Under the pieces are notes generated by a model that was not told the origin of the DNA, ran no database searches, and was given only the letters and a program-made list of their open reading frames with translations. Shown here in pieces: positions 1 to 7,566 of a DNA stretch of 62,943 bases. The stretch spans positions 1 to 62,943 of the forward strand of contig CAXXXY010000001.1 in assembly GCA_963667515.2 (NCBI GenBank). The letters are read 5' to 3'. Position numbers and translations under genes: made by a program. The stretch's first letter is position 1, and every line of letters starts with the position of its first letter. This DNA is from VYDC01 sp963667515. GTDB taxonomy: Bacteria > Chloroflexota > Dehalococcoidia > UBA2979.

Positions 1-376
1 GCGCGGTGATCCAGGCCTGTGCGGGCGAGGTGAACGGATCGCGGGCCCCCACGAGCCCGCCGACGAGGGCGAAGACCGCCAAGGCGGCTACGCCGATCGC
101 GCGGTAGCGCATCGCGAGCGGCCCCAGGGCCGCGCCCAGCAGCAACGAGGTGGCGACGATGCCAACGAGCAGTGCGGGCTTGTCGTTCGTGCCGAAGGTT
201 TCGATCGCCGCGCCGGAGACGGAACGCGGGGAGCTGTCGATGATTACGTCTCCGATCGCCACGACCAGCGACTTGCCGTCGACGAGGCGCGCGACGAACT
301 CGGCGACAGCCAGCGCCACCGCCGCGGCGACGAGTCCCGCGACCGCTCCAGGCCACCACTCGCGAAGTTGCTGCAT
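1..376 (-). CDS. Membrane-anchor N terminus of a molybdopterin-dependent (sulfite oxidase-like) oxidoreductase, partial
   Basis: The gene runs off the left edge. About 125 residues are readable from the ATG at 374-376. They contain a hydrophobic helix near residues 8-30, a loop with AIGDVIIDSSPRSV and FGTNDKPALL, and two further helices near residues 68-85 and 93-108. I know the pattern GD.IID..P followed by FGT.DKPALL from the membrane segment preceding the Mo-pterin domain in sulfite-oxidase-like oxidoreductases. The catalytic domain would lie outside the window, so the assignment rests on the anchor alone. The gene faces away from the mobile-element debris on its right. Confidence 0.7.
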   Translation of the reverse strand, partial: MQQLREWWPGAVAGLVAAAVALAVAEFVARLVDGKSLVVAIGDVIIDSSPRSVSGAAIETFGTNDKPALLVGIVATSLLLGAALGPLAMRYRAIGVAALAVFALVGGLVGARDPFTSPAQAWITA

Positions 377-426
377 GCCGACGCCCCTACTCTCGACTTG
401 GTTCAAGACGGACTACTCCCGTGTAG

Positions 427-706
427 ACCGCTCGGCAGGCGTCACGGGCCGTCACCGGGCCCGGCCAGCTGCGGCCCGGCGTGCGGCTCCAGCCCAACGG
501 CCTCAAGCAGCTGCTCCGCCGCCGCGGACGCGCCGCCCACGTGCTCCGCTGCCACTCCCACCGCTTTCGCCATACCTTCGCGACCTGGGCCATCCAGCAG
601 GACGCCCGCGAACTCGACGTCCAGCACTTGCTCGGCCACGCCGGCCCCGAGATGGTGCGCCGCTACACCGCCAGCTACCGCGCCGAGGACGCCGCCCGCC
701 GCCAGG
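427..706 (+). pseudogene. Tyrosine recombinase (phage integrase family) C-terminal remnant
   Basis: An open frame after the stop at 424-426 encodes the end of a tyrosine recombinase catalytic domain. CHSHRFRHTFATW carries the H-x-x-R box, VQHLLGHAG the second His/Gly box, and RRYTASYRA the nucleophilic tyrosine. The whole N-terminal arm- and core-binding region and the first catalytic Arg are missing. The 3' end fuses near 705 into an oppositely oriented IS6-type transposase remnant. A GTG at 481 could start translation, but the product would lack half the active site. It is a decayed fragment that marks a former integration event. Confidence 0.75.
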
Positions 707-1273
707 CTTGCGCTCGGCCACGTCGACCAGGCGCCGCAGAAAGCGCCGGGCAGCATGCTTGTCCCGGTGCGCGCTGAGCATGGAGTCGAGGAGCACCCCC
801 TCGCGGTCGATGGCGCGATAGAGAGAGCACCAGCGCCCGGTGACTTTCACGTAGGTCTCGTCCAGGTACCAGGAGCTGCCGGCGTGGCCGCGCCGCTTCG
901 CTCGCCGCCAATCCGCGAGCAGCGGGGCGAAGCGGACCTCCCAGGCGCGGATCGTCTCGTGGCTGACCTCGAAGCCGCGCTGGAGGAGCAGCTCGGCGAC
1001 GTCCCGGAAGCCGAGCTTATAGCGGAGACGCCAGAGCACGGCGAGCAGCACGATGTCGGTCGGGTACTGGAGATCGTTGAACGTGGTGCCGGTCCGCTCG
1101 TTGAACCGCCGCCGACAGGCCCGGCAGCGGAACCGCCGGTAGCCGAGCGCCGTGCGCCCCTTCCGCTTCGTCGTGGCCGTGGATGTACAGTCTGGACAAG
1201 CCATCAGCGTCCCCTCACCATTCCGCGGATGAGGCTCGCCGAGGCCAGCGAGCCCTGAGTTCTGACAGAACCC
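705..1273 (-). mobile_element. Remnant of an IS6-family insertion sequence (5' part only)
   Basis: The segment holds the truncated transposase plus its upstream end. Read on the minus strand, the outer edge near 1273 is GGTTCTGTCAGAA, which resembles IS6-family termini starting GG.TCTGT. The other terminus is lost at about 705, where the sequence switches to the integrase remnant. With one end missing, no target duplication can be tested. Confidence 0.6.
706..1204 (-). pseudogene. IS6-family transposase, C-terminally truncated
   Basis: From the ATG at 1202-1204 the product begins with a zinc ribbon (CPDCTS and CRACRRRF), then the IS6-type order FNERTGTTFN, LWRLRYKLGFRDVAELLLQR, GFEVSHETIRAWE and WYLDETYVKV. 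The last holds the first catalytic Asp, followed by YRAIDREGVLLDSMLSAHRD. The homology stops around RRLVDVAERKP at the junction with the integrase remnant near 705. The second Asp and the catalytic Glu are therefore absent, and the enzyme cannot be active. The reading frame is otherwise clean, so truncation came from a junction event and not from slow point decay. Confidence 0.85.
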
Positions 1274-1289
1274 CCGATACTGCCGCTGA

Positions 1290-1979
1290 CTAGTACCAGA
1301 TCCCGATCGGGCGGCCGTCGTCGTCGAGCTCGGGCGGAGATGGGAGGGAGACCGCCTCTCCCGCGGCGATGCGGCCAGCGCTCCAGGCAGCCACGGCGGC
1401 GTCAAGAATGTCGTCCGCGGCGACGGTTCCCACCTCCCCCAGCGCGTCGGGGATGCGGATGCCGACCCCCGCCAGCAAGGCGCGCCGTTCCGTCTGACCG
1501 TTCCACTGCCGCTTGGACGCCGCTATGGGGCGACCCGCCAGCGCGTGAAACGACACCTCGGGATGCACCTCGCGCACACGCTCGTCCTGCGCGGCCACGG
1601 GCTCGACCTCGAGGATCTTCCCCGCGATGGCGAAGCTCTGCTGGGTCAGACCCCGGCCGGTCAGTGCGCGAGATCGCTCGTTCGCGGTTCTCCAGTCCGG
1701 TGTCGTGAGCACGGCTCGTGGTGGCACCGAGAAGACGGCGGACGCGCGCCTCCCCAGCACGGCGCGCGCCGCGACATCGGCCGCGCGCGGCTGGTCGGGC
1801 GAGGACGGGTAGCCGATCGGCATATCCACGCCGATCACGGCCGCATCGCGCGCAGCGGCGACGCCGTCGGCGAAGTGGGCATGCAGCGCGGCGGACGCAA
1901 ACGCGCCGTCCTCGAGCCGGACGAACACCCAGCCTCGCGCACATCCGTCGACACCGGTCACGATCCGCATCTGCGACAT
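1290..1979 (-). CDS. DUF429 family protein (predicted RNase H-like nuclease)
   Basis: A 229-residue protein starting at ATG 1977-1979, with an internal alternative ATG nine bases in. It opens with VTGVDGCARGWV, followed by VIGVDMPIGYP, FSVPPRAVL, EVHPEVSFHALAG and a C-terminal DDILDAAVAAW stretch. This set of motifs (GVDGC..GW, DMPIG, VHPEVSF, DD..DA..AA) defines DUF429, which is predicted to adopt an RNase H fold. The conserved acidic residues are all present. The function is unproven in the family. The gene stands alone between the IS6 remnant and IS481 copy 1. Confidence 0.85.
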   Translation of the reverse strand: MSQMRIVTGVDGCARGWVFVRLEDGAFASAALHAHFADGVAAARDAAVIGVDMPIGYPSSPDQPRAADVAARAVLGRRASAVFSVPPRAVLTTPDWRTANERSRALTGRGLTQQSFAIAGKILEVEPVAAQDERVREVHPEVSFHALAGRPIAASKRQWNGQTERRALLAGVGIRIPDALGEVGTVAADDILDAAVAAWSAGRIAAGEAVSLPSPPELDDDGRPIGIWY

Positions 1980-2069
1980 GCTGGCACAGCCGCCAAGGCG
2001 GAGCACTCCCCCCACGCGATTCGCTCTGCCTTGACGATGGAGGCCGCGCCAGCCGTCGCCTCGACTAGA

Positions 2070-3119
2070 TGTAGTTCCCACGTAGGTTGTTGAGAGGATG
2101 AGGGGCCTCGCCCGCTGCTGTGTGTGACAGCACGGCAGTAGCGAGGAGAGGACACCCTCATGGCCCATCGTAACGCGCGGCTGACGCCGCTGACCCGACT
2201 CGAGCTCGTGCGGGAAGTGGACGCCGGCTGGCCCCAGGCTGAGGTCGCTCGCCACTTCCGCGTCTCCCGCCACACCGTTGCCAAGTGGCTGGGGCGCTTC
2301 CGGGCGGAGGGAGCGGCAGGGCTCGAGGACCGCAGCTCCGCCCCGCGCGCGCATCCCCGGCGCACGCCGCCCGAGCTGGAGCGACGCATCTGCGCCGTGC
2401 GACGCACGCAGGGATTCGGGCCGCATCGCATCCAGTGGGCGCTCGGGGTCGCCCGCTCCACGGTCTACGCCGTGCTGCGGCGCCGCGGCCTCAACCGGCT
2501 CGACAGCCTGCACCGCGTCACCCGGGAGCCGGTCCGCTACGAGCACGACGCCCCCGGCGACCTGCTGCATCTCGACGTGAAGAAGCTCGGGCGCGTCCCC
2601 GAGGGCGGCGGCAAGCGAATGGCGCCTGGCTTCGCCGAGACGCGCTCCGGGCCGCATTCGCGGCGTTCGCTGGGGCTGGAGTACCTACACGTCGCCGTCG
2701 ACGACCACAGCCGTTACGCCTACGTCTCCGTCCTGCCCGACGAGCGTGGCGCGAGCTGCGCCGCCTTCCTCGAGCAGGCGCTCGCGGCCTTCCGCCGGCG
2801 TGGCGTGCGCGTGCGCCGGGTCCTGACCGACAACGCGAAGGCCTACACCGTCGCCCGCAGCTTCCACGGCGCCGCCGCTGCCGCAGACGTGCGGCTGTCG
2901 CACACGCGGCCCTACCGCCCGCAGACGAACGGCAAAGCCGAGCGTTTCATCCAGATCCTGCAGAACGAGTGGGCCTACGCCCGCCCCTACCGCTCCAACG
3001 CCGAGCGGCTGCGCCAGCTCCCACGCTGGCTCTACCGCTACAATCACCGCCGACCGCACGGCGGCGTCGGCGGGGCCGTCCCCGCCTCCCGCCTGTGAAC
3101 AACCTTCCTGGGTAGTACA
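2070..3119 (+). mobile_element. IS481-family insertion sequence, copy 1 (complete)
   Basis: A 1050-bp element with imperfect 22-bp inverted ends: left TGTAGTTCCCACGTAGGTTG, right end (complement) TGTACTACCCAGGAAGGTTG. The 6-bp target duplication ACTAGA lies at 2064-2069 and 3120-3125. Comparison with the copies at 27578 and 53333 fixes the ends exactly. All three copies are 1050 bp and nearly identical. The NCTAGN duplication is the target pattern known for Bordetella IS481. Confidence 0.95.
2160..3098 (+). CDS. IS481-family DDE transposase (copy 1)
   Basis: An intact 312-residue transposase. The N-terminal helix-turn-helix lies at about residues 18-45 (WPQAEVARHFRVSRHTVAKW), followed by a second HTH-like region. 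The rve/DDE domain carries DLLHLDVKKLG with the first Asp, VAVDDHSRYAYV, RVLTDNAKAYT with the second Asp, and RPYRPQTNGKAERFIQ with the Glu. It differs from the other copies by Ser for Arg in RLDSLHRV. A single long frame is usual for IS481, with no frameshift needed. It should be functional. Confidence 0.95.
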   Translation: MAHRNARLTPLTRLELVREVDAGWPQAEVARHFRVSRHTVAKWLGRFRAEGAAGLEDRSSAPRAHPRRTPPELERRICAVRRTQGFGPHRIQWALGVARSTVYAVLRRRGLNRLDSLHRVTREPVRYEHDAPGDLLHLDVKKLGRVPEGGGKRMAPGFAETRSGPHSRRSLGLEYLHVAVDDHSRYAYVSVLPDERGASCAAFLEQALAAFRRRGVRVRRVLTDNAKAYTVARSFHGAAAAADVRLSHTRPYRPQTNGKAERFIQILQNEWAYARPYRSNAERLRQLPRWLYRYNHRRPHGGVGGAVPASRL

Positions 3120-3211
3120 ACTAGAACAGACGGCACGCTCCTCAACCCGATGCCTGCCTCAGGCCCAGCACGACCGGAGGTGGAGCGTCCGTATTCCGGT
3201 AGCGTGTGCAC

Positions 3212-3334
3212 ATGACAGGCCTCACCCTCATCCTCGGCCCCGCGGCCAGCGGGAAGACGGCGACGCTGCTCGATCGCGCCGCCGCGCACTACCAATCCGA
3301 CCTGTGCTACCAGAAAACGTCATCCTGGCGTTGA
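3212..3334 (+). pseudogene. N-terminal stub of a P-loop (helicase/nuclease-like) gene
   Basis: The ATG at 3212 opens a 40-codon frame, MTGLTLILGPAASGKTATLL, containing a Walker A motif (GPAASGKT) followed by DRAAAHY. Such starts occur in AddB/RexB-like and other PD-(D/E)XK helicase-nuclease proteins. After about residue 30 the sequence loses family character (CYQKTSSWR, then stop), just before a short hairpin and IS3 copy 1. The rest of the gene is not visible in the window. The exact family is a guess, but the truncated P-loop start is clear. Confidence 0.45.
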
Positions 3335-3364
3335 GTTGCCCCCGCGGGCGTCCATCTGAAGGCT

Positions 3365-3386
3365 GCCTCCTGCGTGGGCAGGAGGC
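3365..3386. repeat. Perfect 9-bp inverted repeat (REP-like hairpin) beside IS3 copy 1
   Basis: GCCTCCTGC and GCAGGAGGC flank a GTGG loop. The hairpin lies in a 60-bp stretch that belongs neither to the P-loop stub nor to the IS3 element. It lacks a T tract, so it does not look like an intrinsic terminator. It resembles REP or IS200/IS605 subterminal hairpins, but no TnpA-like gene is nearby. Confidence 0.4.
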
Positions 3387-3432
3387 TCCACCTGTACCGC
3401 TCCTGGTTTCTTGGACACATCGCTGGCGGTAA

Positions 3433-4335
3433 TCATGCGGCCGCCCCGGTGCGCGGCGAGAGCGCCTCGCGGACGGCGGCTGGGGTGCGGTGGCCGTGCC
3501 GTTCGACGAGCCAGTGCTGGTTGTAGCGCTGCTTGAAGGCGAGCAGCGCCTGGCGTAGCTCCTCCACCGTCTCGAAGTGCTCCACCCACAGCAGCTGCTC
3601 CTTCAGCGTGCGGATGAAGCGTTCCGCGCAGCCGTTGCCCTCGGGCGCGGCTACGAAGGACGGGCTGGAGCGGATGCCGAGGAAGCGCAGCTCCTCCTGA
3701 AAGTGGTCGCTCAGGTACTGGCTGCCGTGGTCGTGGCGGAGAGCGAGTCCCCGCGCGAGGTCCGCCTCGTAGCCGTCGAAGTGCTCCCGGAGCCCCTGCC
3801 GCAGCGGCTCCAGCGCCTCGAAGCGCGTGCCCGGTCGCGCCGCGTGGATGCCGATGCACTCCTGCGTGCAGTGATCGACGGCGATGAAGACGGTGGCGTT
3901 CCCCTCGCGGGTGGTGAGGCAGGAGGTCGCGTCGGTCCCCCACATCTCGTCAGGCCGCTCGGTGGTGATCGTCCCGTCGTGCACCCGCGGTCCGCGCCGA
4001 CGCCCGACGCGGGTCGGGGCGAGCAGTCCCGCCTCCCGCATCAGCCGCAGCACCCGGCCCTTCGAGGTGCGCACACCGGCCAGCCGCAGCCGCGCCCACA
4101 CCTTGCGGTAGCCCTCGCCCGTGAACGGGGAGGCGGCGAGCACAGCTCGGACCTGCTCCGTGAGAGCCTCGTCCGTCCACGCCTGCCTCGGCCCGCGCTT
4201 CGCTGCTGGCCGCAGAGGCCGTCGCGCCCGTGCCCGCCGCTCGTAGACGGTCGAGCGCGGGACCTCCCACAGCTGGCAGATGCGCGTCGTGCCGTACGGC
4301 CGTCCCGTGGAGGGCGAGGTGGTTCGACTCATCAC
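3433..4335 (-). CDS. IS3-family transposase OrfB (copy 1, intact)
   Basis: A 300-residue DDE integrase-type transposase. The N-terminal HTH_21-like region is followed by the catalytic core: DEMWGTDATSCLTT holds the first Asp, LRHDHGSQYLSDHFQEEL the second, and EGNGCAERFIRTLKEQL the Glu. It may start at GTG 4335 or the adjacent ATG 4332, the latter sharing one base with the orfA TGA (TGATG). This suggests translational coupling; no obvious slippery heptamer is seen at the overlap. It is nearly identical to copy 2. Confidence 0.93.
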   Translation of the reverse strand: MMSRTTSPSTGRPYGTTRICQLWEVPRSTVYERRARARRPLRPAAKRGPRQAWTDEALTEQVRAVLAASPFTGEGYRKVWARLRLAGVRTSKGRVLRLMREAGLLAPTRVGRRRGPRVHDGTITTERPDEMWGTDATSCLTTREGNATVFIAVDHCTQECIGIHAARPGTRFEALEPLRQGLREHFDGYEADLARGLALRHDHGSQYLSDHFQEELRFLGIRSSPSFVAAPEGNGCAERFIRTLKEQLLWVEHFETVEELRQALLAFKQRYNQHWLVERHGHRTPAAVREALSPRTGAAA

Positions 4336-4682
4336 CTCGACCTCCGGCGTGCCAAAGGGAGTCCTGCCTCCAGCTGATGCGCGCGCTGGAGCAGGAGCTC
4401 GTTCGCCATCGTGATCTCGCCGACTTTCGCCTGCAGTCGGTGGATCTCCTCGTCACGCTCGTCGGCAGGCCGGCTCGTGAGCGAGGCCCGGCCGGCGGCG
4501 AGGAAGCGCTCGCGCCACTGCGACAGCGTCGCTGCGGTCACCCCCAGCTCGCGCGAGAGCGCGTCCAACTCCTCGCCGCGCAGCAGCCTCAGCACCGCCT
4601 CGCTCTTCCGTCGCGAGGAGAAGCGAACGCGCTCCGTTCGCGACGCACTACGCCCGTTCAATCCCTGTGCGGAGCTGGTCAT
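4332..4682 (-). CDS. IS3-family OrfA (copy 1, intact)
   Basis: A 116-residue protein from the ATG at 4680-4682. It contains the HTH_Tnp_1 helix-turn-helix (ALSRELGVTAATLSQWRERF) and a C-terminal heptad region (DEEIHRLQAKVGEITMANEL) that acts as the leucine-zipper-like dimerisation helix of OrfA proteins. An upstream in-frame start is possible, but it lies at the element terminus. Stop and orfB start overlap. Copy 2 carries a stop codon in this gene, while copy 3 is intact. Confidence 0.92.
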   Translation of the reverse strand: MTSSAQGLNGRSASRTERVRFSSRRKSEAVLRLLRGEELDALSRELGVTAATLSQWRERFLAAGRASLTSRPADERDEEIHRLQAKVGEITMANELLLQRAHQLEAGLPLARRRSR

Positions 4683-4747
4683 GGACACCTCCTCTGCCGG
4701 GGCAGCCTGCCCCAATCAGGTGTCCAAGAAAACCGTGGACCGGGAGA

Positions 4748-4824
4748 GGTGGGACGCGGTCGACCAGCTGGCGGCCGAGCTGATCTCGCGAGTCACGAGT
4801 GCGACGCCGGCGAGCGCGTCGTGA
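4748..4824 (+). pseudogene. Short 3' gene remnant cut by IS3 copy 1
   Basis: Immediately outside the IS3 end, a frame reads WDAVDQLAAELISRVTSA and stops at 4822-4824. It has no start of its own and is likely the tail of a gene interrupted by the element. Its position just upstream of an exporter would suit a transcriptional regulator, but the sequence does not identify a family. Confidence 0.25.
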
Positions 4825-4880
4825 CAGGTCGCGGAGGACCGGCACACGACACAGGAACAGCCAGAAGCAAGGAGGGAACC

Positions 4881-6416
4881 ATGACAGTCGCTACTGCTAC
4901 CGAGGCCAGGACCACCGAGCGCCCGCCGCGGGCACCGGCCACCGCCGACCGGCGGCGCTGGTGGGTGCTCGCCGTGATGTCGCTGAGCATCTTCATGATC
5001 TTCGTTGACAACACGGTCGTGAACACCGCGATCCCCTCGATCGCGCGCGATCTGCAGGCGTCCACCAGCGTCCTGCAGTGGGTCGTCGACGGCTACACGC
5101 TCGTGCTCGCCGGGCTAGTGCTCGCGGGCGGCACCATCGGCGACCGCTTCGGGCGGCGCCGCTGGATGATGATCGGGATGGTGACGTTCGGGCTCGCCTC
5201 GGCGGGCGCCGCGCTGTCGGACAGCGCGAGCACGCTGATCGCGTTCCGCGCGTTGCAGGGCGTGGGCGCCGCGCTGGTGATGCCGGCCACGCTCTCCATC
5301 CTGACGGACGTCTTCCCGCGCGGGGAGCGCGCGAAGGCGATCGGCATCTGGACCGCCGCGGGCGGGCTCGGCGTCGGCTTCGGCCCGGCCGTCGGCGGCT
5401 ACATGGTCGACCAGCTCAACTGGGCAGCGGTGTTCTGGCTACATATCCCGGTGGTCGTGATCGCCCTCGCGGGGCTGCTGCTCGTGGTGCCGGAGTCTCG
5501 TGACAGCCGCGCGCGACGGTTGGACGTGCCGGGCACCGTGCTCGCCACGACCGGTCTGCTCGCTGTCGTCTACGGCATCATCCAGGGCTCCGAGGCGGGC
5601 TGGACCGCGGTCCTGATCATCGGCCTCGTCTACTTTGCGTTGTTGGTGACGCTCTTCTTCCTGGCCCAGCTCTTCCAGCTGGTCCAGGGTCGGAGCCCGT
5701 TCGAGGCCGGGCTGCTGTTCGTCCCCCTGGCGGTGGCGTTTTTCATGGGGGCGCCGATCTCCGGCGTGCTCGTGCAGCGCATCGGGCCGCGCCGGCTGCT
5801 GCTGCTCTCCCTCGGGGCGATGATCGCCGGGATGCTGCTGATGACGCAGCTCGACGCGGCCTCCTCGACGTTCCAGGTGGCGGTGACGCTGTTCCTGTTC
5901 GGCCTCAGCGGCGGGCTCGGACTGACGCCGCTCACCGACACGGTGATGGCGGCGGTGCCGGTCGACGACGCCGGCATCGGCTCGGCCGTGAACGACGTGT
6001 CTCGCGAGCTCGGCGGAGCGCTCGGCATCGCTCTGATCGGCTCGATCGTGAACGGTCTCTACCGCTCGAACGTCGAGGCCGAGCTCGCCGGTCAGTCACC
6101 CGAGGTGGTCGAGGCCGCGCGTGAGGGCATCGGTGTGTCGACGTTCGTCGCCGCGCAGCTGCCGGCGGACGTCGCGGCGGCGGTCACCGCGGGCGCCAAC
6201 GAGGCCTTCGTCGATGCCGTCGGCACCGGGTTGCTCATCGGCGTCGCATTCCTGGTGGGTGCGACGGCAGTGGCGCTGGCGATGCTGCCCGACCGCATGC
6301 GCACCACCCAGGCGACCTCCGTCGCCGCGCACGAGGACGCCGCCGCTAGGCCCGAGCCGGCGCCGACGGGCGCTGTCGCCAGCGCGACCGTCGCCGTCGA
6401 GACGGAGACGGCGTAG
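4881..6416 (+). CDS. MFS multidrug exporter, DHA2 (EmrB/QacA) family, with a shortened central region
   Basis: A 511-residue proton-driven drug exporter of the inner membrane. The ATG at 4881 follows an AGGAGG box at about 8 nt. TM1 is WWVLAVMSLSIFMIFVDNTV, with the DHA2 signature D/N..VVNTAIP. Motif A is GDRFGRRR, and the antiporter motif C is GGLGVGFGPAVGG. After TM7 (YGIIQGSEAGW) the protein jumps directly to a helix ending FQLVQGRSPFEAG. The usual TM8 and the long loop with E-R...P.LdLrlF are missing, about 50-60 residues, in frame. The tail is Ala/Glu-rich. A 12-bp-stem terminator follows. Efflux specificity cannot be read from the sequence, and the deletion may impair function. Confidence 0.88.
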   Translation: MTVATATEARTTERPPRAPATADRRRWWVLAVMSLSIFMIFVDNTVVNTAIPSIARDLQASTSVLQWVVDGYTLVLAGLVLAGGTIGDRFGRRRWMMIGMVTFGLASAGAALSDSASTLIAFRALQGVGAALVMPATLSILTDVFPRGERAKAIGIWTAAGGLGVGFGPAVGGYMVDQLNWAAVFWLHIPVVVIALAGLLLVVPESRDSRARRLDVPGTVLATTGLLAVVYGIIQGSEAGWTAVLIIGLVYFALLVTLFFLAQLFQLVQGRSPFEAGLLFVPLAVAFFMGAPISGVLVQRIGPRRLLLLSLGAMIAGMLLMTQLDAASSTFQVAVTLFLFGLSGGLGLTPLTDTVMAAVPVDDAGIGSAVNDVSRELGGALGIALIGSIVNGLYRSNVEAELAGQSPEVVEAAREGIGVSTFVAAQLPADVAAAVTAGANEAFVDAVGTGLLIGVAFLVGATAVALAMLPDRMRTTQATSVAAHEDAAARPEPAPTGAVASATVAVETETA

Positions 6417-6453
6417 CGAACGCGGCCCGCTCGCGGCACTCCGGTGGCACAGC

Positions 6454-6484
6454 ACGCCGCCGCCCACCCCTCGGGCGGCGGCGT
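6454..6484 (+). terminator. Hairpin terminator after the MFS gene
   Basis: ACGCCGCCGCCC and GGGCGGCGGCGT pair perfectly over 12 bp around an ACCCCTC loop. It lies 38 bp past the MFS stop codon and is followed by TCGGTT, a weak T-rich tail typical of high-GC genomes. Confidence 0.75.
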
Positions 6485-6636
6485 TCGGTTATGCGGACGG
6501 CGGCGCAGGCGATCGCCGGGGGGCGGCCTGGAGGGGAAGGGCCTCGCCGCGAAGCTTCTTCCAGCCCTTCCCCCAGCTACGGAGCGGAGCCATTCCATGT
6601 CGTTTTGACGGGACGAGCTCTAGCGCACCGCCTCGC

Positions 6637-6987
6637 TCAGTGACGGGGCACGGGCGACCCCGACTCAGCGTCCGTCAGGCGAGCCCCGCTCCCCTCGCCT
6701 CGGATGCCTCGACCTCTGCCGCCATCCGTGCTCGGCATCGCCGACCATCCGAGGCGGATGGCGCGCACGGCGAAAGCCCCGGCGATCGCGCCGAACCCGG
6801 TAGTGAGCGCTGGTGAGGCCGACGGATCGTGATTGACCTGCATCACGACCGCCATCGCAATGACGGACGCGCCGATGAGCGCGAGCACGCCCGTCAGCCC
6901 GTGCGTCGCTCGACGAGCGGCCAGCGATCCTCGAAGGAGCCTGGCCCCCGCCACGGTCGCCGCAGGCACGATGATCCGCGGGTCCAT
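6637..6987 (-). CDS. Hypothetical two-helix membrane protein
   Basis: A 116-residue protein from ATG 6985-6987. Hydrophobic segments lie at LTGVLALIGASVIAMAVVM and TTGFGAIAGAFAVRAI, separated by a short loop with NHDPSASP. The C-terminal 30 residues are Gly/Arg-rich and polar. I do not recognise a family. No strong Shine-Dalgarno is seen, and an in-frame upstream GTG could lengthen it slightly. It converges with the MFS gene on the other strand. Confidence 0.5.
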   Translation of the reverse strand: MDPRIIVPAATVAGARLLRGSLAARRATHGLTGVLALIGASVIAMAVVMQVNHDPSASPALTTGFGAIAGAFAVRAIRLGWSAMPSTDGGRGRGIRGEGSGARLTDAESGSPVPRH

Positions 6988-7057
6988 CAGTTTCACGACC
7001 AGAACGCGGCCGGCGCATCGAGATACCCCGCCGGGGGATCTCCGCGCCACACCGCGA

Positions 7058-7186
7058 TTAGCCCGGGACGTGCAGTCCCAGCGTGAGGAACACTGCCGAC
7101 ACCAGCAACGTGAACGCTGCGGTCGTCTGCAGTCGCTTCCCCGCGACCGCGGCCGCCCCCAACACCGACGCCCCGGCGCTCAGCAC
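7058..7186 (-). CDS. Possible small membrane protein
   Basis: A 42-codon frame starting at GTG 7184-7186. It encodes two hydrophobic stretches (SAGASVLGAAAVAG and AAFTLLVSAVFLTLGL) around a basic GKRLQTT turn. An in-frame TAG just upstream limits extension. It is too short to identify, but its composition looks like a real membrane peptide or the tail of a decayed membrane gene. It lies upstream of and co-directional with the two-helix protein. Confidence 0.3.
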   Translation of the reverse strand: MLSAGASVLGAAAVAGKRLQTTAAFTLLVSAVFLTLGLHVPG

Positions 7187-7566
7187 CGCCGGATTCTAGA
7201 GGAGCGGCCGGCGGCCAGCGCGCCTCCCGCTCGACGCCCCTCGCGCAGACGCGTCGAGGCCCGTGCCTCCGCGCCGAGACGACGAGCGTCGGCTGCTCTT
7301 CGAGCCCGCGTGGCTGGCGAGGGACGCGCCCCGCCCGCGGCACCCCGAGCCGGGCGTCGGCGCCGCGGCCCCCGGAGCGCGCATCCGCGAGCGTCACCGG
7401 CCCGCCGGCCCGCCGGCCCGCCGGCCCGCTCGACGGCCGCGATTGCCATCGTTATAGTACCGGGGGCGGACGCCCTGAGCGGGGCGCCGCGGTGAGTTCC
7501 GCCCGTGGCGGAGCAGCTCCCCATCGGAAGCGGACTCCCGATGCGGGCGCGGAATCGGAGAGCTCG
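7187..7566. other. 380-bp region without a convincing gene; octamer repeat and upstream region of the permease operon
   Basis: I see no supported gene here. The octamer CCGGCCCG is repeated four times without error at 7397-7428. TATAGT at 7453-7458 could be the -10 element of the permease operon starting at 7567, with no good -35 hexamer at the expected distance. The rest is very GC-rich, with long frames on both strands that look like composition artefacts. Confidence 0.5.

Larger units (their letters stand above)
3393..4747 (-). mobile_element. IS3-family insertion sequence, copy 1 (complete, minus orientation)
   Basis: An element of about 1355 bp whose ends are defined by comparison with copies at 50025 and 60436. 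Its right terminus reads TGTACCGCTCCTGGTTTCTT, and the left terminus includes GGTCCACGGTTTTCTTGG. Both share TTTCTTGGACAC. The left boundary is certain only to within a few bases. I find no clear short target duplication. Both orfs are intact here, unlike in the other two copies, so this copy is the best candidate for an active one. Confidence 0.9.

Noticed and set aside
427..3119. A prophage or genomic island at the left end
   Set aside because: Only an integrase stub and IS elements are present, with no phage structural, replication or transfer genes.
7397..7428. CRISPR-like array
   Set aside because: The octamer units are contiguous without spacers, far too short, and no cas-like gene is in the window. 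I saw no CRISPR array elsewhere either.
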